Origin: an uncultured Paracoccaceae bacterium
GTDB taxonomy: Bacteria; Pseudomonadota; Alphaproteobacteria; Rhodobacterales; Rhodobacteraceae
Assembly: GCA_947501555.1 (NCBI GenBank)
Contig: CANMWG010000003.1
Location: 284,572 to 348,571, forward strand
Direction of reading: 5' to 3'
Length of the DNA: 64,000 nt
In this document: one piece after another, positions 43,402 through 52,216 of the stretch
Layout: every line of letters starts with the position of its first letter
How positions within the stretch are numbered: position 1 is the first letter of the stretch
Notes under the pieces: model-generated
Told to the model about the DNA's origin: nothing
The model's input: only the letters and a program-made list of their open reading frames with translations
The model's database searches: none
Made by a program: the position numbers and the translations under genes

Positions 43402-45775
43402 TGGAAAAAACCTTGAGCAGTTCTGCAGGGGGTGTTCGCGCCAGCCGCCGCGCGGGCCAGAGAGCGGCAAGAGCTGCGGCAAGTAAGGCAAATAGGCCAA
43501 GCCGCGCGTAATCTGCCGGGAACAGATACATTGGCAATTCCCACCCGAAGGCCGCCACATTTACAACGGCCAACAACGCCCAGGCGAGTGCCAGTCCCAA
43601 AGGCAGTGCAATGACCGCAGTCAACATGGCCAGCAGGACCGCCCGTAGCAGTTCCAATTGGCCGATCTGCCGACGTGTCATGCCCATCGCCCATGCCGGT
43701 GCCAATTGCGGGACCCGCATAGTGGCCAGTGTCAGCAGGCTCATCAATATCGCAAAGCCTGCGACCGCGAGCGTCAGGATATTGAGTGCTGTCGTAACCG
43801 TGAAAGTCCGCTCAAAAACCCCTAGTGAAAAGGCTTTGATGTTGGCCTGATCGACCGTTTGACTAATGGAAATGCCCGTCTGTGCGGAAAGTTCAGTCAC
43901 GAAAGCTCCCACATTGGCAGGGTCCATCCGGAGCCCGAAGTTTTCGGGGGTTATGGTGGGGTAGAGAGTCGCGAAAGTCGCCTCGTTGATTAGCGCTTGT
44001 CCAATCGGGTTCCCATAGTCGCCATAGACCGCAGCAATCGCAAATGTCTTATCTTGCACCGTGATTTCGTCGCCGATGTTCAGCCCCGCCCGCCGCGACA
44101 GTTGTTCATTGATGATGATCGTTTCCCCTGCAAAGGTAGTATCCCACGCGTCAGATGTTGCCTGCAAAAAGGTCCAATTGTCCCTGTATGTGCTGTGGTC
44201 ACGCGCACCGAACAGGTCGGTTGGTTGATCCCCAATTGAGATTTCTGCACTTTGGATCGGGATCACGGCATCGACCCGCGGCGTGGCGAAATCGACCAGG
44301 GCCGCTGCTTGCGTCGCATTTTCGGGCCGCACATACAGTTCAGACGCCAGCCGTTGATCAAGGAATTCCACGAAGGTCACCCGAAAGCTGGAAACCATCG
44401 TCGAAACGCCCACATTGGCCGCCATCGCCAGCAAAAGCGCCATCAGCGCCAGCGATAGCCCGGGCAATTGTTGCCGTGTATCCGCCCAAAACCACTGCGC
44501 TGTGATTGTCTTGGCCAATGCGCTAGTGCTTGCGAGGATCCGGTTCAGGATCAAAGGCAAGGCAAGTGCCGCGCCAATCAGCAAAGCCCCAAGCAAGGCA
44601 AAGCCACCGATCAACCCATCGGCCGTAAACATCAGTAAGACTGAAATCGTCAGAAGAGCCGCCGCAGCTATGCCCTGCAGGCGCGCAGTCCGCCCTGCAG
44701 CCATCGCCAGCGCCCGTGGTTGAGCTGCGGCCAGAAGTGGCATTCTTGACAGTTTGTAAAGCGCCCCGCTGGCGGCCAATCCGGTTCCGCCAAGGGCGAT
44801 GGCCAGCCCTGAGAGCCACCAAACCGGCCGCAGTTGCAGCGTGCCCGATACCTCTGCCCCGTAAAGACCACGCAGGGTCGCTGCCACGTCCGGCAACAAA
44901 AGTGCCGCGATCACGTAGCCAAGAGCCACGCCGATCATTCCTGCGACCAGCGCGAACAACATCAATTCCGCCGCCATCACCGTGATAAGCCGCCGCAAGG
45001 GCACGCCCAGCGCGCGTAAGGTCCGCACCACGGGCCGGCGTTGTTCAAACGCCAATCCGATGGCGCCGTTCACGATGAAAATCCCCACTGCAAATGACAG
45101 CATCCCAAAGGCGGTCAGGTTCAAGTGGAAACTATCGGTCAGCCTGCCAATGTCCGAGCCGCCCTGGGCCTGTTGCCGGATGAGTTGCGGGGCGATGTCA
45201 CTGATTGCTGTTTGCGTGACGGGTTGCCCCGGAAGCACAATCAGGCTGTCGATCTGATTGGTCTTGCCTAGCAAGCGCTGCGCCAGACCAATGTCCGTCA
45301 ACGCTGTGCCCGCCGCGGTTTCGGGGCTGATGATCACCTCAAGCTCAGGAAGGTCGCGCGCAGTCGTTGCAGATGCAAAGACCTGCCCGTCCCCTGACAG
45401 AAACCGACCGACATCCGCTGCGTCATCTGTCAGCGTCGGCCCAGCGCCACCTGGGGCGGTCAGCGGGTCGATCCCGACAATGCGCACCCCGTTCAGCCGC
45501 CCCTGCACCACCGGGCTGACCAGCCATCCCGCACGGCGCAATTGCACATAAGTCGCTTGATCCATTGGCTGCCCATCGCGGCGCTGCAATCTGTCATATT
45601 GCCCTTCGCCCAATGTGGTGGCCGCAGCATCATAACTGGCGCGGGCCTCGGCATTGACGGCCTGCACCCCGGACCAAAGCGCTGTGGCCAGTGCCAGCCC
45701 AGCCAATAGAGAGAACAGTTGCAAGGGGTTGCGCCACCAATGCGACAACAGCGCCTGAAGAACCACCCGTGTCAT
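43391..45775 (-). CDS. FtsX-type ABC transporter permease (AttFG-like)
   Basis: A 794-residue membrane protein with two FtsX-type modules. An N-terminal helix (PLQLFSLLAGLALATALWSG) and a first set of helices (LSFAVGIFIVNGAIGLAFEQ, LMLFALVAGMIGVALGYVIA) are followed by a second set (ALNILTLAVAGFAILMSLLT, VLLAMLTAVIALPLGLALAW), with large periplasmic loops between. This corresponds to AttF and AttG fused. It overlaps the ATPase gene by 4 bp. Together with AttH it resembles the attEFGH operon, an export or lipid/periplasm-facing system. Confidence 0.9.
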   Translation of the reverse strand: MTRVVLQALLSHWWRNPLQLFSLLAGLALATALWSGVQAVNAEARASYDAAATTLGEGQYDRLQRRDGQPMDQATYVQLRRAGWLVSPVVQGRLNGVRIVGIDPLTAPGGAGPTLTDDAADVGRFLSGDGQVFASATTARDLPELEVIISPETAAGTALTDIGLAQRLLGKTNQIDSLIVLPGQPVTQTAISDIAPQLIRQQAQGGSDIGRLTDSFHLNLTAFGMLSFAVGIFIVNGAIGLAFEQRRPVVRTLRALGVPLRRLITVMAAELMLFALVAGMIGVALGYVIAALLLPDVAATLRGLYGAEVSGTLQLRPVWWLSGLAIALGGTGLAASGALYKLSRMPLLAAAQPRALAMAAGRTARLQGIAAAALLTISVLLMFTADGLIGGFALLGALLIGAALALPLILNRILASTSALAKTITAQWFWADTRQQLPGLSLALMALLLAMAANVGVSTMVSSFRVTFVEFLDQRLASELYVRPENATQAAALVDFATPRVDAVIPIQSAEISIGDQPTDLFGARDHSTYRDNWTFLQATSDAWDTTFAGETIIINEQLSRRAGLNIGDEITVQDKTFAIAAVYGDYGNPIGQALINEATFATLYPTITPENFGLRMDPANVGAFVTELSAQTGISISQTVDQANIKAFSLGVFERTFTVTTALNILTLAVAGFAILMSLLTLATMRVPQLAPAWAMGMTRRQIGQLELLRAVLLAMLTAVIALPLGLALAWALLAVVNVAAFGWELPMYLFPADYARLGLFALLAAALAALWPARRLARTPPAELLKVFSNER

Positions 45776-46428
45776 GCGACTTGGCCTGCCCGCAGATGCA
45801 ATCTGCGCGACAAGCGCCCGGCTAGGTTTTCCGAATGCGTTACCATCAGCAGACCCGCATTCGTTTCTGCCACCAGTTCCATCATCAGATCCATGACGAT
45901 TGCAGCCGTGGCTTCGTCAAGGTTCCCCGTGGGCTCATCTGCCAGCACAAGCTTTGGTTTTGGCGCCAATGTACGGGCAATGGCCACGCGCTGTTGTTGT
46001 CCGCCAGACAGCTGTTCGGGGTATTTGTTCAACTGCTCCGTCAACCCCATCCGATCCGCCAAGGTCGCGGCCCAAGTGGGATCATACTGGTCGGCAAGCC
46101 GCGCTTGGAATGCGATGTTGTCAACGACACGCAAACTGGGGATTAGGTTAAACTGCTGAAAAACCACGCCCACGGTGCCCCGGCGCAAGCCCGCCCGCCC
46201 GTTGTCATCCAAGGCAGCGATGTCTTGGTCTTGCAGATGGATGTGGCCTTGATCCGGCGTATCAAGCCCGCCGATCAAATGCAAAAGCGTGCTTTTCCCG
46301 CTACCCGATTCACCGGTGAGCGCGAGGGTCTCGCCTGCACTAAGGTGCATTCCGATGCCCCGGAGCACCGCAAAGGGTCCGTCTGCTGTTTGATAGGTTT
46401 TGTGGATGTTTTCGACAGTCAGCAACAT
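45772..46428 (-). CDS. ABC transporter ATP-binding protein (LolD/AttE type)
   Basis: A 218-residue ATPase of the MacB/LolD group: Walker A GESGSGKST (about residue 38), signature LSGGQQQRVAIAR (about 137) and Walker B LVLADEPTGNLDE (about 160). ATG 46428 is chosen with GAGGG; a TTG at 46449 is also open. The stop overlaps the permease start (ATGA). It is the first gene of the four-gene operon and energises the FtsX permease. Confidence 0.93.
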   Translation of the reverse strand: MLLTVENIHKTYQTADGPFAVLRGIGMHLSAGETLALTGESGSGKSTLLHLIGGLDTPDQGHIHLQDQDIAALDDNGRAGLRRGTVGVVFQQFNLIPSLRVVDNIAFQARLADQYDPTWAATLADRMGLTEQLNKYPEQLSGGQQQRVAIARTLAPKPKLVLADEPTGNLDEATAAIVMDLMMELVAETNAGLLMVTHSENLAGRLSRRLHLRAGQVA

Positions 46429-46502
46429 GGTCCCTCGCCTTTGGCTCAAGACCTAACACGCCCTGCCACAAAGGAAACGCCTTCGTGGCAGATTGCGTCG
46501 GA

Positions 46503-47099
46503 CTACCGCGGGATCAGCCCAATTTCGTTTCCGCATGGGTCGACCACCAAAGTCCGGTCGAGGTATTTGTTGCTGCGGTCGGTTGTGAGCTCATAGCCCA
46601 GGCTTGTCAGCAGCTCGATCACGTCGTGCAGGTTTGCTACACTGAATGTCGGCAACGCGGTGATGTCATGTTTGAAGTCGGGCATTGTGCCAAAATACAG
46701 TTGCCGCGTTCCGCTGATCGCCCAGAAGCCATCCTGATTAAGGTGCGAATTCGGTGCGCGCATCTCCATCAACCCAAGTTTTGTCAGATAGAAATCTCGC
46801 AAGACCTCTTCTTCATGCGCCTCCATTGGGATGAAAATCTGTTGGAGCCGATTATTGTGGTGGGCAGGGTCGCGCCCCGCGCTGAAGGCCATATCGGGGC
46901 CACGTCGCTTGCGCGGCTTCTCGTCATCCAAAAGACTGTCGTGCCTTGTGAAAATATCAAGGAACGCCGGAAGCCATGCGAAACCGTAATATGACTGATC
47001 AACCCGCCGTTTGAGAAACACCACCAAAAGAAAGAGCGCAGTGATGGCAAGGACAGCAAGAGGCACTGCTAGTTCCAATGAAATGTCGTCTAAGGTCAT
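46503..47099 (-). CDS. Membrane-anchored VOC/glyoxalase-family protein
   Basis: A 198-residue protein with one N-terminal membrane helix (LAVPLAVLAITALFLLVVFL, residues 10-29) followed by a charged linker and a VOC domain of about 110 residues (IFIPMEAHEEEVLRDFYLTK; LGLMEMRAPN; VVDPCGNEIGLIPR). VOC domains bind metal and act in glyoxalase, dioxygenase or drug-resistance proteins; a full set of metal ligands is not evident. The membrane anchor is unusual. It is co-directional with, and 8 bp from, the next VOC gene, suggesting one operon of three. Confidence 0.8.
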   Translation of the reverse strand: MTLDDISLELAVPLAVLAITALFLLVVFLKRRVDQSYYGFAWLPAFLDIFTRHDSLLDDEKPRKRRGPDMAFSAGRDPAHHNNRLQQIFIPMEAHEEEVLRDFYLTKLGLMEMRAPNSHLNQDGFWAISGTRQLYFGTMPDFKHDITALPTFSVANLHDVIELLTSLGYELTTDRSNKYLDRTLVVDPCGNEIGLIPR

Positions 47100-47106
47100 G
47101 TATCAA

Positions 47107-47466
47107 TCACCCTTGCTTCAAAATTTCGATCCGGTTTCCAACCGGATCATTCACAAAAAAGCGCGCCACGTCTTGCAAAGCTTCGTCCCATTTTGGCGTG
47201 TAGCCCCGTTCCGTCAACACGGCAAAGAGCCCGTCAATCTCGCGGACAAGAAACGCAGGATGCGCTTTGGTTGCGGGATGAAAATCTGGATCAGTGCCAA
47301 AATGGATCATAATGGTCCCTGCCCCGGCCCAAAAACCGCCCCTTTTCAGGAGCGGTTCGGGTTTGGCAGTTTCCTGGAGCCCCAGCATGTCGCAGTAGAA
47401 CACGCGCATGATGTCTTCGGCACCGGCTGGTAAGGCGAGTTGAATGTGGTCCAGCCCAACAATCAT
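47107..47466 (-). CDS. VOC/glyoxalase-family protein
   Basis: A 119-residue soluble VOC domain (MIVGLDHIQLALPAGAEDIM; FYCDMLGLQETAKPEPLLKR; FVNDPVGNRIEILKQG), with the H, E pattern of LDHIQLAL and NRIEIL. ATG 47466 sits one base after the stop of the glycine-rich peptide gene, so translation is probably coupled. The frame is open upstream, but homology begins here. Related to the membrane VOC protein downstream; the two may form a heterodimer or duplicate pair. Confidence 0.85.
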   Translation of the reverse strand: MIVGLDHIQLALPAGAEDIMRVFYCDMLGLQETAKPEPLLKRGGFWAGAGTIMIHFGTDPDFHPATKAHPAFLVREIDGLFAVLTERGYTPKWDEALQDVARFFVNDPVGNRIEILKQG

Positions 47467-47467
47467 A

Positions 47468-47656
47468 TTACTCGCCCCCTCCACCGCCGTCTCCGCCGTC
47501 ACCTCCGCCAAAGTCGGACCAACCGCCATCGCCTGACGAACCATTTCGACTACTTCCCCCGCGATCGTTACGTTTCGGCTTGGATCGTGAACCGAGAACT
47601 AGAACCAATAAAATAACAATAAGAACAATGAGACCGGTAGGTAAATCTTGAAACAT
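47468..47656 (-). CDS. Short membrane peptide with a glycine-rich tail
   Basis: A 62-residue peptide starting at ATG 47656 behind GAGGAGA. It has one membrane helix (LIVLIVILLVLVLGS, residues 9-23), a basic segment (RSKPKRNDR) and a Gly/Asp-rich tail (GGWSDFGGGDGGDGGGGGE). Such Gly-rich tails occur on small membrane proteins of unknown function. It is the first gene of the VOC operon and starts 18 bp past a GTATACA repeat. Too small for a confident family, but the ribosome site and coupling support it as real. Confidence 0.65.
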   Translation of the reverse strand: MFQDLPTGLIVLIVILLVLVLGSRSKPKRNDRGGSSRNGSSGDGGWSDFGGGDGGDGGGGGE

Positions 47657-47673
47657 TACAATCTCCTCTATTT

Positions 47674-47690
47674 GTATACAACGGTATACA
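47674..47690. promoter_or_regulatory. GTATACA direct repeat upstream of the VOC operon
   Basis: GTATACA-ACG-GTATACA, a direct repeat (10-bp period) whose GTATAC core is itself a palindrome, lies 18 bp upstream of the first gene of the VOC operon (minus strand). It may be an operator or overlap the -10 region. Confidence 0.45.
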
Positions 47691-47792
47691 TTTAAGAAGT
47701 GGTCATGCATTTTCAACCCGTGCCGTGACGTTTTTCTGTTTGCTCAGGGTCAATTCGATAGAAACAGGTCAAACAAATTTGGGTAGGACATC

Positions 47793-48968
47793 ATGAAAGA
47801 TATCGTCATTTTGGGTGGTGCGCGCACCGCAATTGGAACGTTTGGCGGCGCGCTTGCTGGGACCTCTCCGATTGCGTTGGGCACAATTGCGGCCACGGCC
47901 GCTTTGACGCGCACGGGTGTTGACGGTCCTCAAATCGGCCATGTTGCCTTTGGACATGTCATCAACACCGAACCCAAAGACATGTATGTCAGCCGTGTTG
48001 CGGCTATGAACGCAGGCGTCCCCGACACGACCCCGGCGATGAACGTGAACCGGCTTTGCGGGTCTGGCCTGCAGGCCATCATATCGGTGGCACAGTCGCT
48101 GATGCTGGGGGACGCTGATTTTGGTCTCGCGGGTGGGGCGGAAAACATGAGCCGGTCCCCCTTTATCGTCTCAGACCAGCGGTGGGGTGCCAAAATGGGC
48201 GACATCCGCACGCAAGACATGATGCTTGGTGCACTAAACTGCCCGTTTGGCACGGGCCATATGGGTGTGACCGCTGAAAATGTTGCAAACGAACATGATG
48301 TCACGCGCCAAGACCAAGACGCTTTTGCCCTGCAAAGTCAGGAACGCGCCGCAGCCGCCATTGCCGGGGGTTACTTTGACAATCAGATCGTGCCCGTGCC
48401 CGTCAAGAAACGCCGTGAGATGGTGGATTTTGCGACCGATGAACACCCCAAAGCCACGACCATGGAGGCCTTGTCCGGCTTAGGCCCGGTGTTCCAAAAG
48501 GATGGGTCCGTGACGGCAGGCAATGCCTCTGGCCTGAACGACGGTGCAGCGGCGGTTGTCTTGGCCTCAGCAGATGCGGCGGAAAAAGCGGGGCTGACCC
48601 CGAAGTTCCGGGTGTTGGGTTATGCCCATGCAGGCGTGCGCCCGGACGTGATGGGCATTGGTCCGGTCCCTGCCGTTCAATCCTTGCTGCATCGGACCGG
48701 CCTGTCCGTAGCCGACTTTGACGTGATCGAAAGCAATGAGGCTTTCGCCGCCCAAGCGCTTGCTGTCTCAAAAGAACTTGGATTGGATCCGGCCCGCGTC
48801 AATCCAAACGGCGGCGCGATTGCGCTGGGGCACCCAGTAGGGGCAACAGGTGCCATCATCACCGTAAAAGCAATGTATGAACTGGAGCGGACCAGTGGCA
48901 AGCGCGCTTTGATCACGATGTGTATCGGTGGCGGTCAAGGGATCGCGCTGGCTATTGAACGTCTGTAG
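47793..48968 (+). CDS. Acetyl-CoA C-acyltransferase (beta-ketothiolase)
   Basis: A 391-residue thiolase. The active-site Cys is in NVNRLCGSGLQAI (about residue 90), the His in NPNGGAIALGHPVGATGA (about 348) and the second Cys in MCIGGGQGIALAIE (about 379). It interconverts acetyl-CoA and acyl-CoA with 3-ketoacyl-CoA, as in PhaA/BktB-type biosynthesis or beta-oxidation. It stands alone here, so the pathway is not defined. Confidence 0.95.
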   Translation: MKDIVILGGARTAIGTFGGALAGTSPIALGTIAATAALTRTGVDGPQIGHVAFGHVINTEPKDMYVSRVAAMNAGVPDTTPAMNVNRLCGSGLQAIISVAQSLMLGDADFGLAGGAENMSRSPFIVSDQRWGAKMGDIRTQDMMLGALNCPFGTGHMGVTAENVANEHDVTRQDQDAFALQSQERAAAAIAGGYFDNQIVPVPVKKRREMVDFATDEHPKATTMEALSGLGPVFQKDGSVTAGNASGLNDGAAAVVLASADAAEKAGLTPKFRVLGYAHAGVRPDVMGIGPVPAVQSLLHRTGLSVADFDVIESNEAFAAQALAVSKELGLDPARVNPNGGAIALGHPVGATGAIITVKAMYELERTSGKRALITMCIGGGQGIALAIERL

Positions 48969-49134
48969 CCGTTGATCAGTTGTGTTCAGGCAGTATCTGT
49001 TGCTAGTAAAACACGCCGTAGACTTCGAATGACCTGCTGCCGCAATTTGAGCAACAAACCGGTCGATTTTTGACGTTTATCCACGGATAGTGGACGTGTG
49101 GGGGCGGATATAGCAATCGACAAAGTGAGATGCC

Positions 49135-49974
49135 ATGCCGCCGATTTTTAGACTTTGCGCTCTATCAGTTCTCTGTTTTCTGTCTTCTCCGATTGCTGCA
49201 TTCGCACAGGAGAAACCGATCTACGATCAGGTCGTCGACATTGTCGCGTCTGAGACAGGTACTATACGCCGCTGGGCCTATCCGCCCAAGCTGACGGTGA
49301 TCCATAGCGGTGACCCGCACAGTGACCTGATCCATGGGCTCGTGGATATGGTCAACCTGCGCATTCCGAACTTTCCCGGCGTGGGCGAGGTCGAGTTCTT
49401 TGATCTGGCCCGATACAACCGTCGCCTCGCTGGGAATACCCAGTTTCGTATGCCCACAAAGGACTACAACGGTGTTGAGGGATCCATCGTACGCGCCTTG
49501 TTTCAAGGTGAAGCCGAAGACCAGGACCTGTCTGTCACCGGCAGCATCTTCATCTTCCTGACCGGGCTAGAGAATGGCATTACCTTTGGCGCCTTGACCC
49601 AAAGCAATCAGCGTCTGAGCCGTCAGTTTGCTGAAGGTGGCGAAACCCGCTGCTACTTCAACCTGATGTCGCTGCGCGATGAGCTACGCGCGGGCTTTAT
49701 CTTTATCAACACCGAAGATGCGCAAACGCCTGTTGCCGAGTGTATCTATGAAGAATTCATGCAGACCCTGGGATTGTTGAATGATTCACATGGCTCGTCG
49801 ATCTTCACCTTCGACAACACCGGCACCGTTCGCGAAGATCGCAACCCGGACTTTCGGTTGCTTGAGGCCCTGTATAGTGACCAAATAGCCCCCGGCGACG
49901 ACGCGCAAAGGGTCGCAGATCTGTATTTGAACATTGCCCCGGCGGACGTGGTCGAGGTGGCTGATAAGCCTTAG
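49135..49974 (+). CDS. DUF2927 domain protein, secreted
   Basis: A 279-residue exported protein: signal peptide MPPIFRLCALSVLCFLSSPI with cleavage near AFA, then a domain of the DUF2927 family (IRRWAYPPKLTVIHSGDPHS; PVAECIYEEFMQTLGLLNDS; IFTFDNTGTVREDRNPDFRL), which resembles a zinc-protease-like fold. The EEFMQTLGL segment is the HExxH-like position but lacks that exact motif, so protease activity is not supported by what I see. The gene is common in Rhodobacteraceae and its function is unknown. It overlaps the yaaA stop by 4 bp. Confidence 0.85.
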   Translation: MPPIFRLCALSVLCFLSSPIAAFAQEKPIYDQVVDIVASETGTIRRWAYPPKLTVIHSGDPHSDLIHGLVDMVNLRIPNFPGVGEVEFFDLARYNRRLAGNTQFRMPTKDYNGVEGSIVRALFQGEAEDQDLSVTGSIFIFLTGLENGITFGALTQSNQRLSRQFAEGGETRCYFNLMSLRDELRAGFIFINTEDAQTPVAECIYEEFMQTLGLLNDSHGSSIFTFDNTGTVREDRNPDFRLLEALYSDQIAPGDDAQRVADLYLNIAPADVVEVADKP

Positions 49975-50747
49975 GCGTTTTCAGGATAATCCCGCAGAAA
50001 CACCCATTTATCCCCTTCCGAAAGGTCGGGGTCAAATGCATAGCCGCCCGTATCGAAAGCCTTAATATCGTCCGGATCTTGTAGCTGGTTCACAACCACA
50101 TAACGCGCCATGGCCCCGCGTGCCCGTTTCGCAAAAAAGCTGACGATACGAGGCTTGTCATCTTTGAGCTCCATGAAAACCGGGGTGATCACACGTAGTT
50201 TCAAAGCTTTGCGATCCGCCGCGCCGAAATACTCTTGGCTCGCGCAATTTAACAACGTGTCCGTGTCTTGCGCGGCTGCATGTGCATTCAGGGTTTTGGC
50301 AAGCGTATCGCCCCAATAGTCATAAAGCGACGTGCCGCGCCGCGTCTTCAACTTGCTGCCCATTTCTAACCGGTAAGGCTGAATCGCATCAAGCGGGCGC
50401 AAAAGCCCGTAAAGCCCGGACAGAATGCGTAGATGGTCCTGCGCCCAAACCAAATCATCCTCGGATAGGGATTTGGCATCCAGCCCTTGGTACGTGTCGC
50501 CGTTAAACGCCAAAGCTGCCGCTTTCGTCGCATCCGTCGCAGGCACGGCTGCAAAGTCTTTGAACCGATCCCGGTTCAACCGTGCCAGATCGTCAGAAAT
50601 ACCCATCAACCCCTTAAGCTGGGTCAGTGTCAGGTTCCGCGCGGTTTTGGACAACCGAACCGCATCATCCTGAAACGCAGGCTGTGTCGATGTAATATCC
50701 ACCGGGTCCATATCAAGTGATTTTGCGGGCGAGACGACAACGAGCAT
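49971..50747 (-). CDS. yaaA: Peroxide stress protein YaaA (DUF328/UPF0246)
   Basis: A 258-residue protein with the YaaA start LVVVSPAKSLDM and conserved KFKDFAAVPATDATKAAALA-like region (seen as RDRFKDFAAVPATDATKAAA), ILSGLYGLLRPLDAIQPYRL and NCASQEYFGAADRK. YaaA limits free iron and DNA damage under peroxide stress in E. coli and binds DNA. ATG 50747 has AAGGA; the upstream frame is open but not conserved. It is convergent with DUF2927 and has no operon partner. Confidence 0.93.
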   Translation of the reverse strand: MLVVVSPAKSLDMDPVDITSTQPAFQDDAVRLSKTARNLTLTQLKGLMGISDDLARLNRDRFKDFAAVPATDATKAAALAFNGDTYQGLDAKSLSEDDLVWAQDHLRILSGLYGLLRPLDAIQPYRLEMGSKLKTRRGTSLYDYWGDTLAKTLNAHAAAQDTDTLLNCASQEYFGAADRKALKLRVITPVFMELKDDKPRIVSFFAKRARGAMARYVVVNQLQDPDDIKAFDTGGYAFDPDLSEGDKWVFLRDYPENA

Positions 50748-50852
50748 GGGCGTGATCCTTCTAATCTTGGCAAAGGATGTAACATGCTGAACGACGTTGA
50801 CCAGACCTGACCCGCGCTGCGTAGCCAAGTAGCAGAAAAATGATGGCGTCAG

Positions 50853-51179
50853 CTAGTTTAGCTGGACCTGAAGCGGATACTGGCCGTCCTCGAACGGGCC
50901 GAAAAGATCGTCCAGATCGGGATGGTCGACAGGCTCGCCAGAATAATCCGCAACCAAGTTTTGTTCGGACACGTAGGCCACGTAAAAGCTTTGATCGTTT
51001 TCAGCCAGAAGGTGATAAAACGGCTGGTCCTTTTTGGGCCGGCTGTCTTCAGGAATGGCATTGTACCACTCATCGGTATTCGAAAACATTGCGTCCACGT
51101 CAAAGACGACCCCCCGGAAGGGGTGTTTGCGGTGACGGACGACTTGCCCGAGATGATATTTCGCGCGTGTTTTAAACAT
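50853..51179 (-). CDS. hspQ: Heat shock protein HspQ
   Basis: A 108-residue protein with the HspQ pattern AKYHLGQVVRHRKHPFRGVV, VFDVDAMFSNTDEWYNAIPE, QPFYHLLAEN and YVSEQNL. HspQ is a small hemimethylated-DNA-binding/protease-specificity factor that affects Lon and denatured proteins in enterobacteria. ATG 51179 has AAGG. It is divergent from the AEC carrier. Confidence 0.92.
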   Translation of the reverse strand: MFKTRAKYHLGQVVRHRKHPFRGVVFDVDAMFSNTDEWYNAIPEDSRPKKDQPFYHLLAENDQSFYVAYVSEQNLVADYSGEPVDHPDLDDLFGPFEDGQYPLQVQLN

Positions 51180-51259
51180 TTCACTATACCTTGCCCCTGT
51201 ATATGTCTGCCGCAGACGCAAAGTCCACGTCCAGACCTAAGAAAAGAAGGAAACAGTCT

Positions 51260-52141
51260 GTGAACCTCACTCTGACAGTGTTGAACATCACCGCACCCGT
51301 TTTCCTGCTTGCCGCTGTTGGCTTCGTCTGGGTCAAGATGGGGTTTGAGTACCGGGTCGAGTTCGTCACCCGGATGGCAATGACCCTGGCTGTGCCCTGC
51401 CTCATCTTTGTTGCCCTGATGAAAACCAAAGTCGACCCTGAGGCCCTGGCGGCGGTGTCGTTGGCCGCGTTGACTGCCTATAGCATTGTAATGATTGGGT
51501 GTTTTGCACTGGTCCGAATGGCGCGACTTGATCTGCAAACCTATCTTGCGCCCCTCATTTTTGGAAATACAGGCAATCTGGGCCTTCCTTTGGCGCTGTT
51601 TGCCTTTGGTGAAGAAGGCTTAGGATACGCTGTCGTGATTTTTGCCGTTATGGCGATTTTGTCCTTCACAATCGGGATCTGGATGGTTGCAGGGGGCGGA
51701 TCACTGAAACGCGTTTTGCAGGAACCCTTGGTTGCTGCCACTTTATTAGGCGCTTTATTTCTGTGGCAAGGCTGGGAAACCCCGGAATTTCTGACCAACA
51801 CCATCGAATTGATCGGGCAGATGGCGATTCCCATGATGCTGATCACGCTAGGGGTCGCAGTCGCCCGCTTGGAAACCAAGGCAGTGACCCAAGCCCTGGC
51901 CCTGTCAGTTGTGAAGGTCATGATCTGTGTTGGGGCCGCTTTCCTTGCGGCGAATTGGTTTGGACTAGAACCCGTTGCCGCCGCCGTTTTGATCGTCCAA
52001 GTGGCGACCCCTGTCGCCGTGACGTCCTATCTGTTGGCCGAGAAATACGGCAAGGACGCGCAGCCTGTCGCAGGGCTTGTTGTTACCTCGACTTTGCTTT
52101 CAGTCGTCGCTTTGCCGCTGATCCTTGCAATTGTGATCTGA
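51260..52141 (+). CDS. AEC-family (auxin efflux carrier-like) transporter
   Basis: A 293-residue protein with about ten membrane helices (NITAPVFLLAAVGFVWVKMG; LIFGNTGNLGLPLALFAFGE; IGQMAIPMMLITLGVAVARL; AAAVLIVQVATPVAVTSYLL). The conserved NxGNxGLP segment is typical of AEC permeases, which export auxin-like or organic-acid compounds. The start is GTG 51260 with AAGGAAA; an ATG at 51203 in frame gives a longer, less conserved N-terminus. Substrate unknown. Confidence 0.88.
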   Translation: MNLTLTVLNITAPVFLLAAVGFVWVKMGFEYRVEFVTRMAMTLAVPCLIFVALMKTKVDPEALAAVSLAALTAYSIVMIGCFALVRMARLDLQTYLAPLIFGNTGNLGLPLALFAFGEEGLGYAVVIFAVMAILSFTIGIWMVAGGGSLKRVLQEPLVAATLLGALFLWQGWETPEFLTNTIELIGQMAIPMMLITLGVAVARLETKAVTQALALSVVKVMICVGAAFLAANWFGLEPVAAAVLIVQVATPVAVTSYLLAEKYGKDAQPVAGLVVTSTLLSVVALPLILAIVI

Positions 52142-52216
52142 TCGCCAATTGTTTGGCATTTCCAGACTGGGTCAAACCCGCTATGGTGCAAAAAAAACAA
52201 ACATAGCGAGAGGCAA

